From Clostridia bacterium (GTDB lineage: Bacteria; Bacillota; Peptococcia; Peptococcales; BICA1-8), in contig JASKKI010000006.1 in NCBI GenBank assembly GCA_030154225.1, forward strand, positions 1-60,584: a stretch of DNA of 60,584 nucleotides. The letters run 5' to 3'. Shown here in pieces: positions 16,177 to 24,861 of this stretch (the stretch's first letter is position 1; every line of letters begins with the position of its first letter). The position numbers were made by a program, and so were the translations under genes. The notes beneath the pieces were generated by a model that made no database searches, was not told where the DNA came from, and worked only from the letters and a program-made list of their open reading frames with translations.

Positions 16177-18228
16177 TTAATCTTTTTCTTTATCTTTAAT
16201 TCCATTAAATATATCTCCTACTACATCGCCTATAGTTACCCCAGAAGGTTCATTAGGAATTTGTACTGGAGGTTTTTCCGGTTCTTTTTTTTCTTTAACA
16301 GGTTTGGAGGTTACTTCTTTAATGCTTAAACTCATTCTCTTGTTTTTACTATCGATATCTAAAACTTTAGCTTCTACTTCTTGACCAATACTTAATACAT
16401 CCTCTGGTTTTTCAACTCTATCCCAGGATAATTGGGAAATATGAACTAAAGCATCGATACCTGGTTCAACTTCAACGAAAGCACCAAAGGGAGCAATTCG
16501 TACAACTTTACCTTTAATTGTAGAACCAACATGATATTTCTCTGCTGCAACTTCCCAAGGACTGGGAATTAATTGTTTCAAACCTAAGGATATCCTTTCG
16601 TTTTCTTTATCTACTCCTAAGACATAAACTTCTATTTCATCACCTTCAGAAACAACATCACGGGGATGACTCACTCTCCCCCAACCCATTTCTGATACAT
16701 GAAGTAATCCATCTACTCCACCTAGATCAACAAAAGCTCCGAAATCAGTAATTCGTTGAACAACACCTTTACGAGTTTGTCCTTCGGCAATTTCCTGCCA
16801 GATTTTTTCTCTTTTTGCTTCTAATTCTTCATCAAGTACAGCTTTTCTGGAAAGAACAGCCTTACGGGCTTTTCTATCAAATTCAATAACTTTTAGTCTT
16901 AATTTTTGACCAATAAATTGTTCTAAATCTTCTACATATCCTCTGTCTACTAAAGAAGCTGGTACAAATCCTCTCATGCCAACATCAACAAGAATTCCAC
17001 CTTTAACTACCTCAACTACTTCAGCTTCAATAATAGCCCCTTCATTAAAAGCAGTCTCAAGTTTATTCAGAGCTTCTTCTTGATCTGCTCTCCTTTTCGA
17101 TAAAATCATATTTCCTTCGGAATTTTCGACTTTTAACACTAATACCTGAATATCATCTCCTACTTCTACCAATTCATTGGGGTCATTAATCTTACGGTAT
17201 GATAATTCATTAACCGAGATAATACCTTCCGATTTACCCCCCACATCAACCAGGACTTCATCAGTATTTATTTGAACAACCTTACCGGTTAAAATATCCC
17301 CTGGTTTAATATCTTCAATTTTAGACATATCTTGCTCCAATTGTTTTTCCATTTCTGTCCCTTTACCTGCTCCTTGCATTTCTTCATTGTTTTTCATTTC
17401 TTCCATAGTTCTGACAACCTCCTCAATTATCCAATCTGGTGTTGAAGCACCTGCCGTTACTCCTACACTATCTATATCATAAAACCAATCATTTTGTAAA
17501 TCTTCTGCTGTTTCAATATGCTTTGTGAGAGTACCAGTTTCATGACATAAAAGTGCTAATTTTTGAGTATTGGCACTATTTAAACCTCCAACGACAATCA
17601 TCAAGTCTACTTTACTGGCTAATTCCAATGCAGATCTTTGCCGTTGTAAGGTTGCTGAACAAATTGTATTAAAAACGACTAAATGGGTAAATTTCACTTC
17701 TAAAAACCTGGAAACTTCCTTAAAAATATCAGGATTTTCTGTAGTTTGAGCCACCAGGCATAATTTTTCATTTTTTAAATTTAAATTTGATAGTTCTTCC
17801 AAATTCCGAAAAGCAATTCCTTTACCCATGGACCAACCCAAGATACCTTGAACTTCAGGATGTTCTTTATTACCCAGTATTAGTATTGTATATCCTTTAT
17901 TAGCATATTCATAAGCAACTTGTTGAACTTTTTTAACATACGGGCAGGTACAGTCTATTATTTCCAGTTTATTTTTTCTTAGTTCATTATAAACATCTGG
18001 CGCAATACCATGGGTTCTAATTAAAACTTTATTTTCAATTATATCATTTAAATTTTCCCTAGAAATTATCCCTAAATTTTTCAAACGGCTAACCTCTTGG
18101 GGATTATGAATTAAAGGACCTAGACTTGCTAATGGACCTTGACCATTATTTATTAAATTTTCTCCCTCATTAATAGCTTTTTTTACTCCAAAACAAAATC
18201 CTGCATAGGGAGCTATTAAAATTTGCAA
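16177..18228 (-). CDS. ispH: IspH-ribosomal protein S1 fusion
   Basis: 683 aa with two functions. Residues 1-285 are 4-hydroxy-3-methylbut-2-enyl diphosphate reductase (IspH), the last step of the MEP pathway; the three Fe-S cysteines are in 'AGFCFGV' (C12), 'DCTCPYV' (about 95) and 'TICSAT' (about 193). After an acidic linker, residues about 305-645 carry four S1 RNA-binding repeats ('GDILTGKVVQI', 'GAIIEAEVVEV', 'TRKGVVQRITDFGAFVDLGG', 'IKGKVVRIAPFGAFVEVEPG') and a charged tail. This fusion is known from Clostridia, so it is not an assembly artefact. An internal start giving S1 alone is conceivable near the linker Met residues. Upstream are cmk and plsC, as in the B. subtilis cmk-ypfD pair. 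Confidence 0.93.
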   Translation of the reverse strand: MQILIAPYAGFCFGVKKAINEGENLINNGQGPLASLGPLIHNPQEVSRLKNLGIISRENLNDIIENKVLIRTHGIAPDVYNELRKNKLEIIDCTCPYVKKVQQVAYEYANKGYTILILGNKEHPEVQGILGWSMGKGIAFRNLEELSNLNLKNEKLCLVAQTTENPDIFKEVSRFLEVKFTHLVVFNTICSATLQRQRSALELASKVDLMIVVGGLNSANTQKLALLCHETGTLTKHIETAEDLQNDWFYDIDSVGVTAGASTPDWIIEEVVRTMEEMKNNEEMQGAGKGTEMEKQLEQDMSKIEDIKPGDILTGKVVQINTDEVLVDVGGKSEGIISVNELSYRKINDPNELVEVGDDIQVLVLKVENSEGNMILSKRRADQEEALNKLETAFNEGAIIEAEVVEVVKGGILVDVGMRGFVPASLVDRGYVEDLEQFIGQKLRLKVIEFDRKARKAVLSRKAVLDEELEAKREKIWQEIAEGQTRKGVVQRITDFGAFVDLGGVDGLLHVSEMGWGRVSHPRDVVSEGDEIEVYVLGVDKENERISLGLKQLIPSPWEVAAEKYHVGSTIKGKVVRIAPFGAFVEVEPGIDALVHISQLSWDRVEKPEDVLSIGQEVEAKVLDIDSKNKRMSLSIKEVTSKPVKEKKEPEKPPVQIPNEPSGVTIGDVVGDIFNGIKDKEKD

Positions 18229-18317
18229 ATAAATCAGCTCCTAATATTAACAAATTTATTTTATTATACCCAAAAAATTAATTTATTTTTTCGATATATT
18301 AAAACAAATATCCTTCT

Positions 18318-18917
18318 TTAAGGTGTTAATAAATCTTTAACTTTCTCATGTAATAATTCTGTTGCTTTCTCTAATTGTTCTCCCGATAATTTATTACCAT
18401 AAATTTTATCTAAATATAAAGGCTCACCTATGTTTACTTGAATTTTGGCTGGAATTATAGAGGATAAAATCTTATTTGTACCTTTTATGCCTATTGGTAT
18501 TATTGAGGCACTACCTTTTTGAGCAATTAAAGTAATACCAGGTTGAAAATCAAGAAGTTCTCCAGTTTTACTTCTTGTTCCTTCTGGAAAGATACATAAA
18601 ACTTTTCCTTCTTTTAAAATTTTGATGGATTCTCTTATGGCATTTCTATCAGCAGCCCCTCTTTTTACAGGAAAAGTTCCAACTCTTCTAATTACACTCC
18701 CTACTAAAAATATTTTAAATAATTCTTCTTTTGCCATAAAATGAAGTTTCCTGGGTAAAAATACTCCTAAAATTACTGGGTCCCAAAAACTAAGATGATT
18801 ACAAGCTAATAATACAGGATCTTGAATGGGTATTCTATCTATATTTTTTACTTCAACTTTTGCTAAGAAAAATAATATTAATCTAAAAAGATACTTTAAA
18901 AATTTATAAAGCATCAT
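18318..18917 (-). CDS. plsC: 1-acyl-sn-glycerol-3-phosphate acyltransferase
   Basis: Adds the second acyl chain to lysophosphatidic acid. The acyltransferase motif I 'NHLSFWD' (HX4D, about 40) and motif III 'FPEGTRSK' (about 111) are intact, with an N-terminal hydrophobic segment for membrane attachment. 199 aa is typical for the short Gram-positive enzymes. ATG 18917 overlaps the cmk stop by 14 bp and has GAGGAGG upstream, so it is co-translated with cmk. Confidence 0.92.
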   Translation of the reverse strand: MMLYKFLKYLFRLILFFLAKVEVKNIDRIPIQDPVLLACNHLSFWDPVILGVFLPRKLHFMAKEELFKIFLVGSVIRRVGTFPVKRGAADRNAIRESIKILKEGKVLCIFPEGTRSKTGELLDFQPGITLIAQKGSASIIPIGIKGTNKILSSIIPAKIQVNIGEPLYLDKIYGNKLSGEQLEKATELLHEKVKDLLTP

Positions 18918-19593
18918 TTTCCTCCTCTGTTATTATTGACAAAATTTTATTCACCACTTCCTGTAATGATGAATTACTTGTATCAATAAAAATAGCATCT
19001 TTAGCTACTCTTAAAGGGGAAACATCCCTTTCAGTATCCAATTTATCCCTATTTATAATCTCATTTATTATATTAGCAGGATTTACTATGTATCCTTTAC
19101 CTTCCATTTCCTTAGTTCTCCGCTTGGCCCTTTCTTCTAAAGAAGCAGTAAGAAAAAATTTATATTTGGCTTCAGGAAGAACTACTGTTCCGATATCTCT
19201 ACCATCCATAATAACATTATTGATTTGACCCAATTCCTGCTGTTTCTTTACCATTATATCTCTAATTTCTGGAATTGATGCAACCCAGGATACTTTTTGG
19301 GATACTTCCGGTGATCTGATCAATTCCGTAACATCTAATCCATCACATATTATTCTTTGATTTTCTACTCCCTTACTATTATCAAAGAAAATGTTAGTGT
19401 TGTAAGCAATTTTAACTATATTAGGAATATCATTTAGGTCCAGATTATTTTTAATAATTTTATAAGTTAAGGCCCTGTACATTGCACCTGTATCTATATA
19501 TATGTATCCAAGTTGTTTGGCTAACATTTTAGCCACAGAGCTTTTACCAGCACCGGCAGGGCCATCTATTGCAATTTTTACAGTTTGCTTCAT
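18904..19593 (-). CDS. cmk: Cytidylate kinase
   Basis: Phosphorylates CMP and dCMP. The P-loop 'IDGPAGAGKSSVAK' is at residues 9-22, the CMP-binding 'GAMYRALT' at about 37 and 'MDGRDIGTVVLP' at about 130, followed by the lid 'RAKRRTKEM'. 229 aa is normal. Placed between aroF and plsC in a run of tightly spaced genes leading to ispH-rpsA. Confidence 0.96.
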   Translation of the reverse strand: MKQTVKIAIDGPAGAGKSSVAKMLAKQLGYIYIDTGAMYRALTYKIIKNNLDLNDIPNIVKIAYNTNIFFDNSKGVENQRIICDGLDVTELIRSPEVSQKVSWVASIPEIRDIMVKKQQELGQINNVIMDGRDIGTVVLPEAKYKFFLTASLEERAKRRTKEMEGKGYIVNPANIINEIINRDKLDTERDVSPLRVAKDAIFIDTSNSSLQEVVNKILSIITEEENDAL

Positions 19594-19629
19594 TTCTTTG
19601 ATCCCCTTAATTATAAACTTTATTAGATA

Positions 19630-20634
19630 TCAAGAATTGGAATTAGAAATTTTATTTATTTCCTCCATTAAGATTTTAAAATTTTGAAATGTCAAAGATT
19701 GTTCTCCATCAGAATGTGCTTCACTGGGAACCGGATGTACTTCTATCATGAGCCCATCTGCACCAGCCGCTACCGCTGCTTTCGCCATAGGTTTAACTAA
19801 TTTCCACTTTCCTGTACCATGGCTGGGATCAACCACTATTGGTAAATGGGATAATTCTTTAATTAATGGCACAGCAGCAAGATCAAGAGTGTTCCTGGTG
19901 TAAGTCTCAAAGGTTCTAATTCCTCTCTCACATAAAATTACTTTAGAATTTCCACCTGCAACTAAATATTCGGCAGCTAATAGCCATTCCTCCAATGTTG
20001 CTGAAATACCTCTTTTTAACATGACAGGCTTATCAATCTGAGCTAACTCTTTTAGTAATGAAAAGTTTTGCATATTACGGGAACCAATTTGTAAGATATC
20101 AGCATATTTATAAACTATATCTACCTGGTTTACATCCATTACTTCCGTTATTACAGGTAATTGGCTAATCTTACCGGCTTCAGCTAAATATTTTAAACCA
20201 TTTTCACCTAGTCCCTGAAAAGAATAAGGAGATGTTCTAGGTTTAAAGGCGCCTCCTCTCAGAATAGTAGCCCCAACTTTTTTTACAGCTAAAGCTGTAT
20301 TTATTATTTGTTCTCTACTTTCAACAGCACAGGGTCCAGCAATTACCTGTAATGATCCTGCACCAAAAGTGCAATTACCAACCTGAATAACAGAATTGCT
20401 TACTTTATATTCTCTACTAACCAGTTTAAAAGGTTTGGTTATAGGAATGACTTTTTCCACAAAATTCATTGCTGTTAAAGCTATAAAGTCAGCTAAATTA
20501 CAATCATCTTTTATAGTAATAACAGTTTTTCCATCTATCTGGTAATACTGGGTTTCTAATTTTTGTTGAGCTAATTTATTTAATAAAAATTGAATTTGCT
20601 CATTACTACTACTTGGTGATAGTACAATTAGCAA
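19630..20634 (-). CDS. aroF: 3-deoxy-7-phosphoheptulonate synthase (DAHP synthase, type I-beta)
   Basis: Condenses phosphoenolpyruvate and erythrose 4-phosphate, the first shikimate step. Residues 1-70 form a ferredoxin-like regulatory domain ('[12 protein letters not shown]'), and the TIM barrel shows '[14 protein letters not shown]' (about 102), '[13 protein letters not shown]' (about 132) and '[10 protein letters not shown]' (about 268). 334 aa. The TTG start at 20634 is inferred because the family begins with this strand. It follows a small TrpF-like gene by six bases. No other shikimate gene is in the window. Confidence 0.95.
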   Translation of the reverse strand: MLIVLSPSSSNEQIQFLLNKLAQQKLETQYYQIDGKTVITIKDDCNLADFIALTAMNFVEKVIPITKPFKLVSREYKVSNSVIQVGNCTFGAGSLQVIAGPCAVESREQIINTALAVKKVGATILRGGAFKPRTSPYSFQGLGENGLKYLAEAGKISQLPVITEVMDVNQVDIVYKYADILQIGSRNMQNFSLLKELAQIDKPVMLKRGISATLEEWLLAAEYLVAGGNSKVILCERGIRTFETYTRNTLDLAAVPLIKELSHLPIVVDPSHGTGKWKLVKPMAKAAVAAGADGLMIEVHPVPSEAHSDGEQSLTFQNFKILMEEINKISNSNS

Positions 20635-20640
20635 TATATG

Positions 20641-21090
20641 TTACACCACCTTAATTTTCGACCAAATTTCAATTATTAATGGCCAATAATTTAGTAGCTC
20701 CTCCCTATTTAATATTAGAGCCATTACTTCCTTATTATCCCGTAAACTTTCTTTGTTAATTTTACCGGTAATAATTTTTTCATCTTTTTGAATAAATACA
20801 TTATATGAAGTAGTGGGTGAAAAAATTAAAGGACAACTATATTCTTCTTTATCAGGTAAATCAGACAATATTATTCCATTTAATTTACAAAAATAAATTA
20901 ATTCTTCTATCTCATATTTCGGCAAAGAATTAAACTCACCAATAATTGTTAAACAAAAGGGTAGTTTTTCAATAATATTTCTAATAGTTTCAGCGTTTTT
21001 TTGCGTTATAGAAAAGACTAGCCCTTGAATAGGAAAATGGGAGAGATACTTAATATCTTCTAAACATATATCTTTAAGAAAAATTCTCAT
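20641..21090 (-). CDS. Uncharacterised protein, weakly TrpF-like
   Basis: 149 aa, not confidently recognised. The order 'IKYLSHFPIQGLVFS...AETIRNIIEKLPFCLTIIGEF' and the later 'LNGIILSD' resemble phosphoribosylanthranilate isomerase (TrpF: IGFVF, then VGVF, then VQLHG), but conserved catalytic Cys and Asp positions are not evident, and the protein is shorter than TrpF by about 50 residues. Its place between hutP and aroF would suit a degenerate aromatic-pathway protein with a binding rather than catalytic role. ATG 21090 (with GATGGTG upstream) is preferred; a start at 21102 is possible. Confidence 0.45.
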   Translation of the reverse strand: MRIFLKDICLEDIKYLSHFPIQGLVFSITQKNAETIRNIIEKLPFCLTIIGEFNSLPKYEIEELIYFCKLNGIILSDLPDKEEYSCPLIFSPTTSYNVFIQKDEKIITGKINKESLRDNKEVMALILNREELLNYWPLIIEIWSKIKVV

Positions 21091-21101
21091 ATTGTTCACC
21101 A

Positions 21102-21515
21102 TCAAGCAATTGTTCTATGGGCCAGACCTATAGAAACTTCATCTAAATGTAACAAACCTATTCCTAAAAAAACAGCTACACTAATATGATCATTATGTCT
21201 GGCAATACCTAATTTTCCACCAACATTTAGGCCCACAGCTTTGGGCATAATCTGAGATAATGCTTCTCTGGTTGCACCTGCTACTGCCCCTTCTTCCGAA
21301 TGGGTATCTTTTATAACTCCTTCTCTTTTTGCAGCAACAATGGCTCTTTCTACGATTTTTTTAACAGATGATAAATATTCTCCTCCACAATCTACTGCAG
21401 CAGTTTTAATTCCCATCTCTAAATAGTGTTGTTTAGCTTTTTGTTCTTCTTCTCTAGTCTCAGTTAATGACATCTTTATGGAAATACTAGCAATTTTTTT
21501 GCTACCGAAATTCAT
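21102..21515 (-). CDS. hutP: HutP family RNA-binding regulator
   Basis: 137 aa. In B. subtilis HutP, with L-histidine and Mg2+, binds the hut leader RNA and prevents termination. The family pattern is clear: 'AVDCGGEYLSSVKKIVERA', 'SEEGAVAGATREAL', 'GIARHNDHISVAVFLG' and 'IGLAHRTI', including the His residues of the metal/His site. There are no histidine-utilisation genes nearby, so the target may be elsewhere or different. It overlaps the next gene by codons at 21102. A terminator separates it from the upstream 158-aa gene. Confidence 0.85.
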   Translation of the reverse strand: MNFGSKKIASISIKMSLTETREEEQKAKQHYLEMGIKTAAVDCGGEYLSSVKKIVERAIVAAKREGVIKDTHSEEGAVAGATREALSQIMPKAVGLNVGGKLGIARHNDHISVAVFLGIGLLHLDEVSIGLAHRTIA

Positions 21516-21560
21516 TTATTTCACTCCCAAAATAGCCTAGATTACCATTTTTAACTTAAA

Positions 21561-21590
21561 ATAAGGCGCCGGGACAACAAGGCACCTTAT
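21561..21590 (-). terminator. Terminator of the BaiN/158-aa gene pair
   Basis: Stem ATAAGGTGCC/GGCGCCTTAT (one GU pair) with a 10-nt loop; the following minus-strand bases are T-rich but interrupted (TTTAAGTTAAAAA). Confidence 0.6.
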
Positions 21591-21623
21591 TTGGATTATA
21601 GTATACTCTGGTAAATATTGCAA

Positions 21624-22100
21624 CTAGTTCGGCTTTTCAACATCTATGGTTATTTTTTGCCCTTTATTAACATTTACGGTATGATTGGATACTTTAATAT
21701 TACCTGTTGTTGTCACTTTAAATATTAAATTTAAAGAATAACTGGAGTTATCTATGGTAACCTTATCACCAACTTTAACACTTAAAGATTGTTGTAAATT
21801 AGTAAAATCAGCAATCAATTCATCATTAACATAAATTTTAGCTTTAGGTAGGCTAAATATATAAGGATTTAGCAGTCTTAACGTCAGGTTATTAATATCT
21901 AAAGCTAAATCACCAGCAGGATAAACTATGTTTTCTTCAATTCTTTCACCTTCTAATTTATCTATTAAACTTATTGCTATGGAAAGAGGCCTAGATAACA
22001 ATAGAAATTGACAAAATATAACTAGAGTAAACAGAAAAATTACTAATTGAATTAATATTTTATTGCAAATATCAAATAAGTCCTTGTCTTTTAATGTCAA
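21624..22100 (-). CDS. Membrane-anchored protein of unknown function
   Basis: 158 aa, not recognised. An N-terminal hydrophobic segment (about 14-36) anchors the protein; the remaining 120 residues are predicted beta-rich and outside the membrane, with two short repeats of a 'KVGDKVTIDN' / 'NKGQKITIDV' type, reminiscent of a small beta-sandwich. The TTG start at 22100 has GGAGG at seven bases. It follows the BaiN-type flavoprotein gene by 30 nt and ends at a terminator, so the two form a unit. Confidence 0.6.
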   Translation of the reverse strand: MTLKDKDLFDICNKILIQLVIFLFTLVIFCQFLLLSRPLSIAISLIDKLEGERIEENIVYPAGDLALDINNLTLRLLNPYIFSLPKAKIYVNDELIADFTNLQQSLSVKVGDKVTIDNSSYSLNLIFKVTTTGNIKVSNHTVNVNKGQKITIDVEKPN

Positions 22101-22130
22101 AGTAAACCTCCATAGTACGTATTTTACTAT

Positions 22131-23411
22131 TTAGGTTTTCCAATAATCCAATTTGTTAATCTTACTAGCAGCATCACCTGCAACATAGCCGGTCGAAAAG
22201 GCTGCCTGTAAATTGTACCCTCCTGTTAAACCATCAATATCTAAGACTTCCCCAGCAAAATATAATCCTTCAACCAATTTTGATTCCATTGTTTGAGGGT
22301 TTACTTCTTTGACATCTACTCCTCCCGCAGTAACAATTGCTTCAGTTAGAGGCCTTGGCCTAGTCACTGTTAAATCAAAGCCTTTTAAAATATTTATTAA
22401 ATTTTTTCTTTCCTCTTTAGTCATTTGGTGCATTGTTTTATCTGGTTCAATTCCCGAGAGTTTTATTATTACTGGAATAAGTTTTCTTGGTAGTAAATCA
22501 CCAAGACTATTTTTAATGTATTTATTGCTAAATTTCTCAATTTCTCTTTGTAATCTATTGTCTAATTGTTCAAAAGTTAATGCAGGCTTTAAATCTATAC
22601 TTAATATTAAATGTTTAGAATTTTTTTCCCAATAATCTACTGCCTTTCTACTAATAGTAAGTATTACTGGACCAGAAACACCAAAATGGGTAAATAACAT
22701 TTCTCCAAAGCCTTCTGCTAATTTTTTAGCCCTTTCAGTTTTAAGTAATATTTTGACATTCCTTAAACTTAAACCTTGAAGTTCTTTTATCCAATCCTCA
22801 TTAGTTTCCAAAGGAATTAAAGAAGCTCTAATAGGTATAATTTTATGCCCCAATTTTTGTGCCCACCGGTAACCGTCACCAGTGGAACCAGTTCCCGGAA
22901 AGGAAGCACCACCCGTTGCTATAATAACCTTCTCGCCCAAAATTTCTTTTCCATTATCTAAAATAATACCCGAGATTTTATTGTTTTTAGCAAGAATATC
23001 TTGAACACCAACCCCCTTTATAATAGTTACATTTTCTTGTTTTAAATATTTTTTAAAAGCTTCAACTATGTCTCTAGAGCTATCAGATAAGGGAAAAATT
23101 CTACCCCCCCGTTCTGTTTTTAATTTAACACCAAAATTATGGAGAAAATTGATTAAGTCAACATTGGAGAATGAAAAAAGGGAACTGTATAGAAATTTTC
23201 CATTTCCTGGGAAATTTTCGATTATCTCTTCTAGTTCACAGGAATTTGTAACATTGCAACGACCTTTACCGGAAATTAATATTTTTTTTCCTAAAATATT
23301 ATTTTTTTCAATTAAAGTAACTAGGGCTCCATTTTCAGCAGCTTTACCGGCTGCCATCATTCCACTGGCCCCTCCCCCTACAACAATAACTTTTGGTTTA
23401 TTATTTGACAT
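22131..23411 (-). CDS. NAD(P)/FAD-dependent oxidoreductase, BaiN/YhiN (HI0933) family
   Basis: 426 aa. FAD-binding Rossmann motif 'VVGGGASGMMAAGKAAENG' at residues 8-26, the family signature 'ISGKGRCNVTNS' at about 47, 'ATGGASFPGTGSTGDGY' at about 165, and the C-terminal 'FAGEVLDIDGLTGGYNLQAAFSTG'-type FAD region (in two blocks). These flavoproteins are common in Firmicutes; BaiN was reported in bile-acid reduction, but the substrate here is unknown. ATG 23411 follows GAGGGG. Confidence 0.85.
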   Translation of the reverse strand: MSNNKPKVIVVGGGASGMMAAGKAAENGALVTLIEKNNILGKKILISGKGRCNVTNSCELEEIIENFPGNGKFLYSSLFSFSNVDLINFLHNFGVKLKTERGGRIFPLSDSSRDIVEAFKKYLKQENVTIIKGVGVQDILAKNNKISGIILDNGKEILGEKVIIATGGASFPGTGSTGDGYRWAQKLGHKIIPIRASLIPLETNEDWIKELQGLSLRNVKILLKTERAKKLAEGFGEMLFTHFGVSGPVILTISRKAVDYWEKNSKHLILSIDLKPALTFEQLDNRLQREIEKFSNKYIKNSLGDLLPRKLIPVIIKLSGIEPDKTMHQMTKEERKNLINILKGFDLTVTRPRPLTEAIVTAGGVDVKEVNPQTMESKLVEGLYFAGEVLDIDGLTGGYNLQAAFSTGYVAGDAASKINKLDYWKT

Positions 23412-23487
23412 TAATAAAACCCCTCGAGACTATATTTCTCACTAATTCTAAGTTTAGTATAACACTATTGGTTAAAAAAGATAATAG

Positions 23488-23526
23488 AAAAACCCTTTAA
23501 GGTCTGACATTTCAAACCTTAAAGGG
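23488..23526 (-). terminator. Intrinsic terminator of the lctP-glcD-glcF unit
   Basis: Perfect 11-bp stem CCCTTTAAGGT/ACCTTAAAGGG (23493-23526) followed by TTTTTC on the minus strand. Confidence 0.88.
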
Positions 23527-23557
23527 ACACAATTAAACAATTCTTTAATATCTTTAA

Positions 23558-24859
23558 TTAGCTGGCTACCTTTTTATCCTCTGCTTCTTTGGCAGCATAA
23601 GATTTAGCCAAAATTTCCACTGTATAGTAAATGGGTAAATTTAAATCAAAACGGTTCATGCCATCAGTGATTTGCATAATACAAGAACCACAACCTGTAA
23701 CTATAGCATCGGCACCTGTAGCTTTAATAGCTTCAGTTTTATGCTTATGGATATCCATTGACAAATCATAATGGGTCAAACTAAAGGATCCTGCACTACC
23801 ACAGCAACGATCAGCGTTTTTCATTTCTACAAACTCTAATCCTGGGATTGCCTTTAAGATCTCCCGGGGAGAGTCTTTAACACCCATTCCTCTATTTAAG
23901 TGGCAGGGATCATGGTAAGTTACCTTCATGTTAACCGGTCCAAGTTTTACTTTATCTAAACCAATTTCTTTGACAATAAAATCGGAAATATCAATTATTT
24001 TAGCTGCAATAGCTTTGGCTTTTTCATAATATTCCGGGTCATCTTCTAGTAATTCTTGATAGTGGTGACCAAAAGTGCAGCCACATGATCCACAGGTAGT
24101 AATAATTGCATCCACATCAAGTTTACCAAAAATATCGACATGGGATTTGGCCATTTCTTTAGCAGTCTCAGCATCACCGTGGGCAATAATGGGCATACTG
24201 CAGCAATGTTGATCTTTGGGAATAACAATTTCCACATTATTCCTTTTAAGAATATTAACAACAGCTTTACCTGCGTCAACATAAAGATAATTCATTGTAC
24301 ATCCTGTAAAGAAAGCAACTTTTTTGACAGGATTATCAACTTTTACCACCTCAGGTAGTTGATCCCTTAAAGGGGTGGAAGCTAAAGGAGGTATAATTCT
24401 TTTTAAATCCAGGCCAAAGGGAAATCTAGGATAAGAACCATTTAAGGACTTATGTTTTTTAAAAACAAGGCCCTGGAATACACTTCCTGTTTTTAGTCCA
24501 AAGTTAAATAATCCAGGTCTTTTTAAAGTTCCAAAAATAAACTTTTTTAAAGGATGAAGACCTTTATTTTTAACAATAGCTGCCCTGGTACCTAAAATGA
24601 TTTTATCCACTTTAACACCACAAGGACACTTGGCATTACATGCTTTACAGGTTAAACACAGGGCCAGTTTCTCAGCAAAACCATCAGTATATTTTAAGTC
24701 TCCTTTTAAAACTGCCTCAACCAGCTTAATTTTCCCCCTAGCAACAGTACCTTCTTTACGTTCTTCCAAATAGATGGGACATACTTCCTGGCAGTTACCG
24801 CATTTCATGCATTTGGCCAATTCAGCTTTTACAGTTTCAAGGGAGTCATACATGGTCAT
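23558..24859 (-). CDS. glcF: Glycolate/lactate oxidase iron-sulfur subunit (GlcF-like)
   Basis: 433 aa. Two 4Fe-4S ferredoxin motifs near the N-terminus ('CMKCGNCQEVCP' at about 16-27 and 'CLTCKACNAKCPCG' at about 67-80) are followed by two cysteine-rich CCG domains ('CTMNYLY', 'CCSMPI', then 'HDPCHLNRG', 'RCCGSAGS', 'GCGSC'). This is the architecture of GlcF, GlpC and LldE-type subunits that pass electrons from a flavin dehydrogenase. It follows glcD by two bases and shares its transcript, so I expect a two-subunit 2-hydroxyacid dehydrogenase, with lactate as the probable substrate because of the adjacent permease. Confidence 0.88.
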   Translation of the reverse strand: MTMYDSLETVKAELAKCMKCGNCQEVCPIYLEERKEGTVARGKIKLVEAVLKGDLKYTDGFAEKLALCLTCKACNAKCPCGVKVDKIILGTRAAIVKNKGLHPLKKFIFGTLKRPGLFNFGLKTGSVFQGLVFKKHKSLNGSYPRFPFGLDLKRIIPPLASTPLRDQLPEVVKVDNPVKKVAFFTGCTMNYLYVDAGKAVVNILKRNNVEIVIPKDQHCCSMPIIAHGDAETAKEMAKSHVDIFGKLDVDAIITTCGSCGCTFGHHYQELLEDDPEYYEKAKAIAAKIIDISDFIVKEIGLDKVKLGPVNMKVTYHDPCHLNRGMGVKDSPREILKAIPGLEFVEMKNADRCCGSAGSFSLTHYDLSMDIHKHKTEAIKATGADAIVTGCGSCIMQITDGMNRFDLNLPIYYTVEILAKSYAAKEAEDKKVAS

Positions 24860-24861
24860 GA

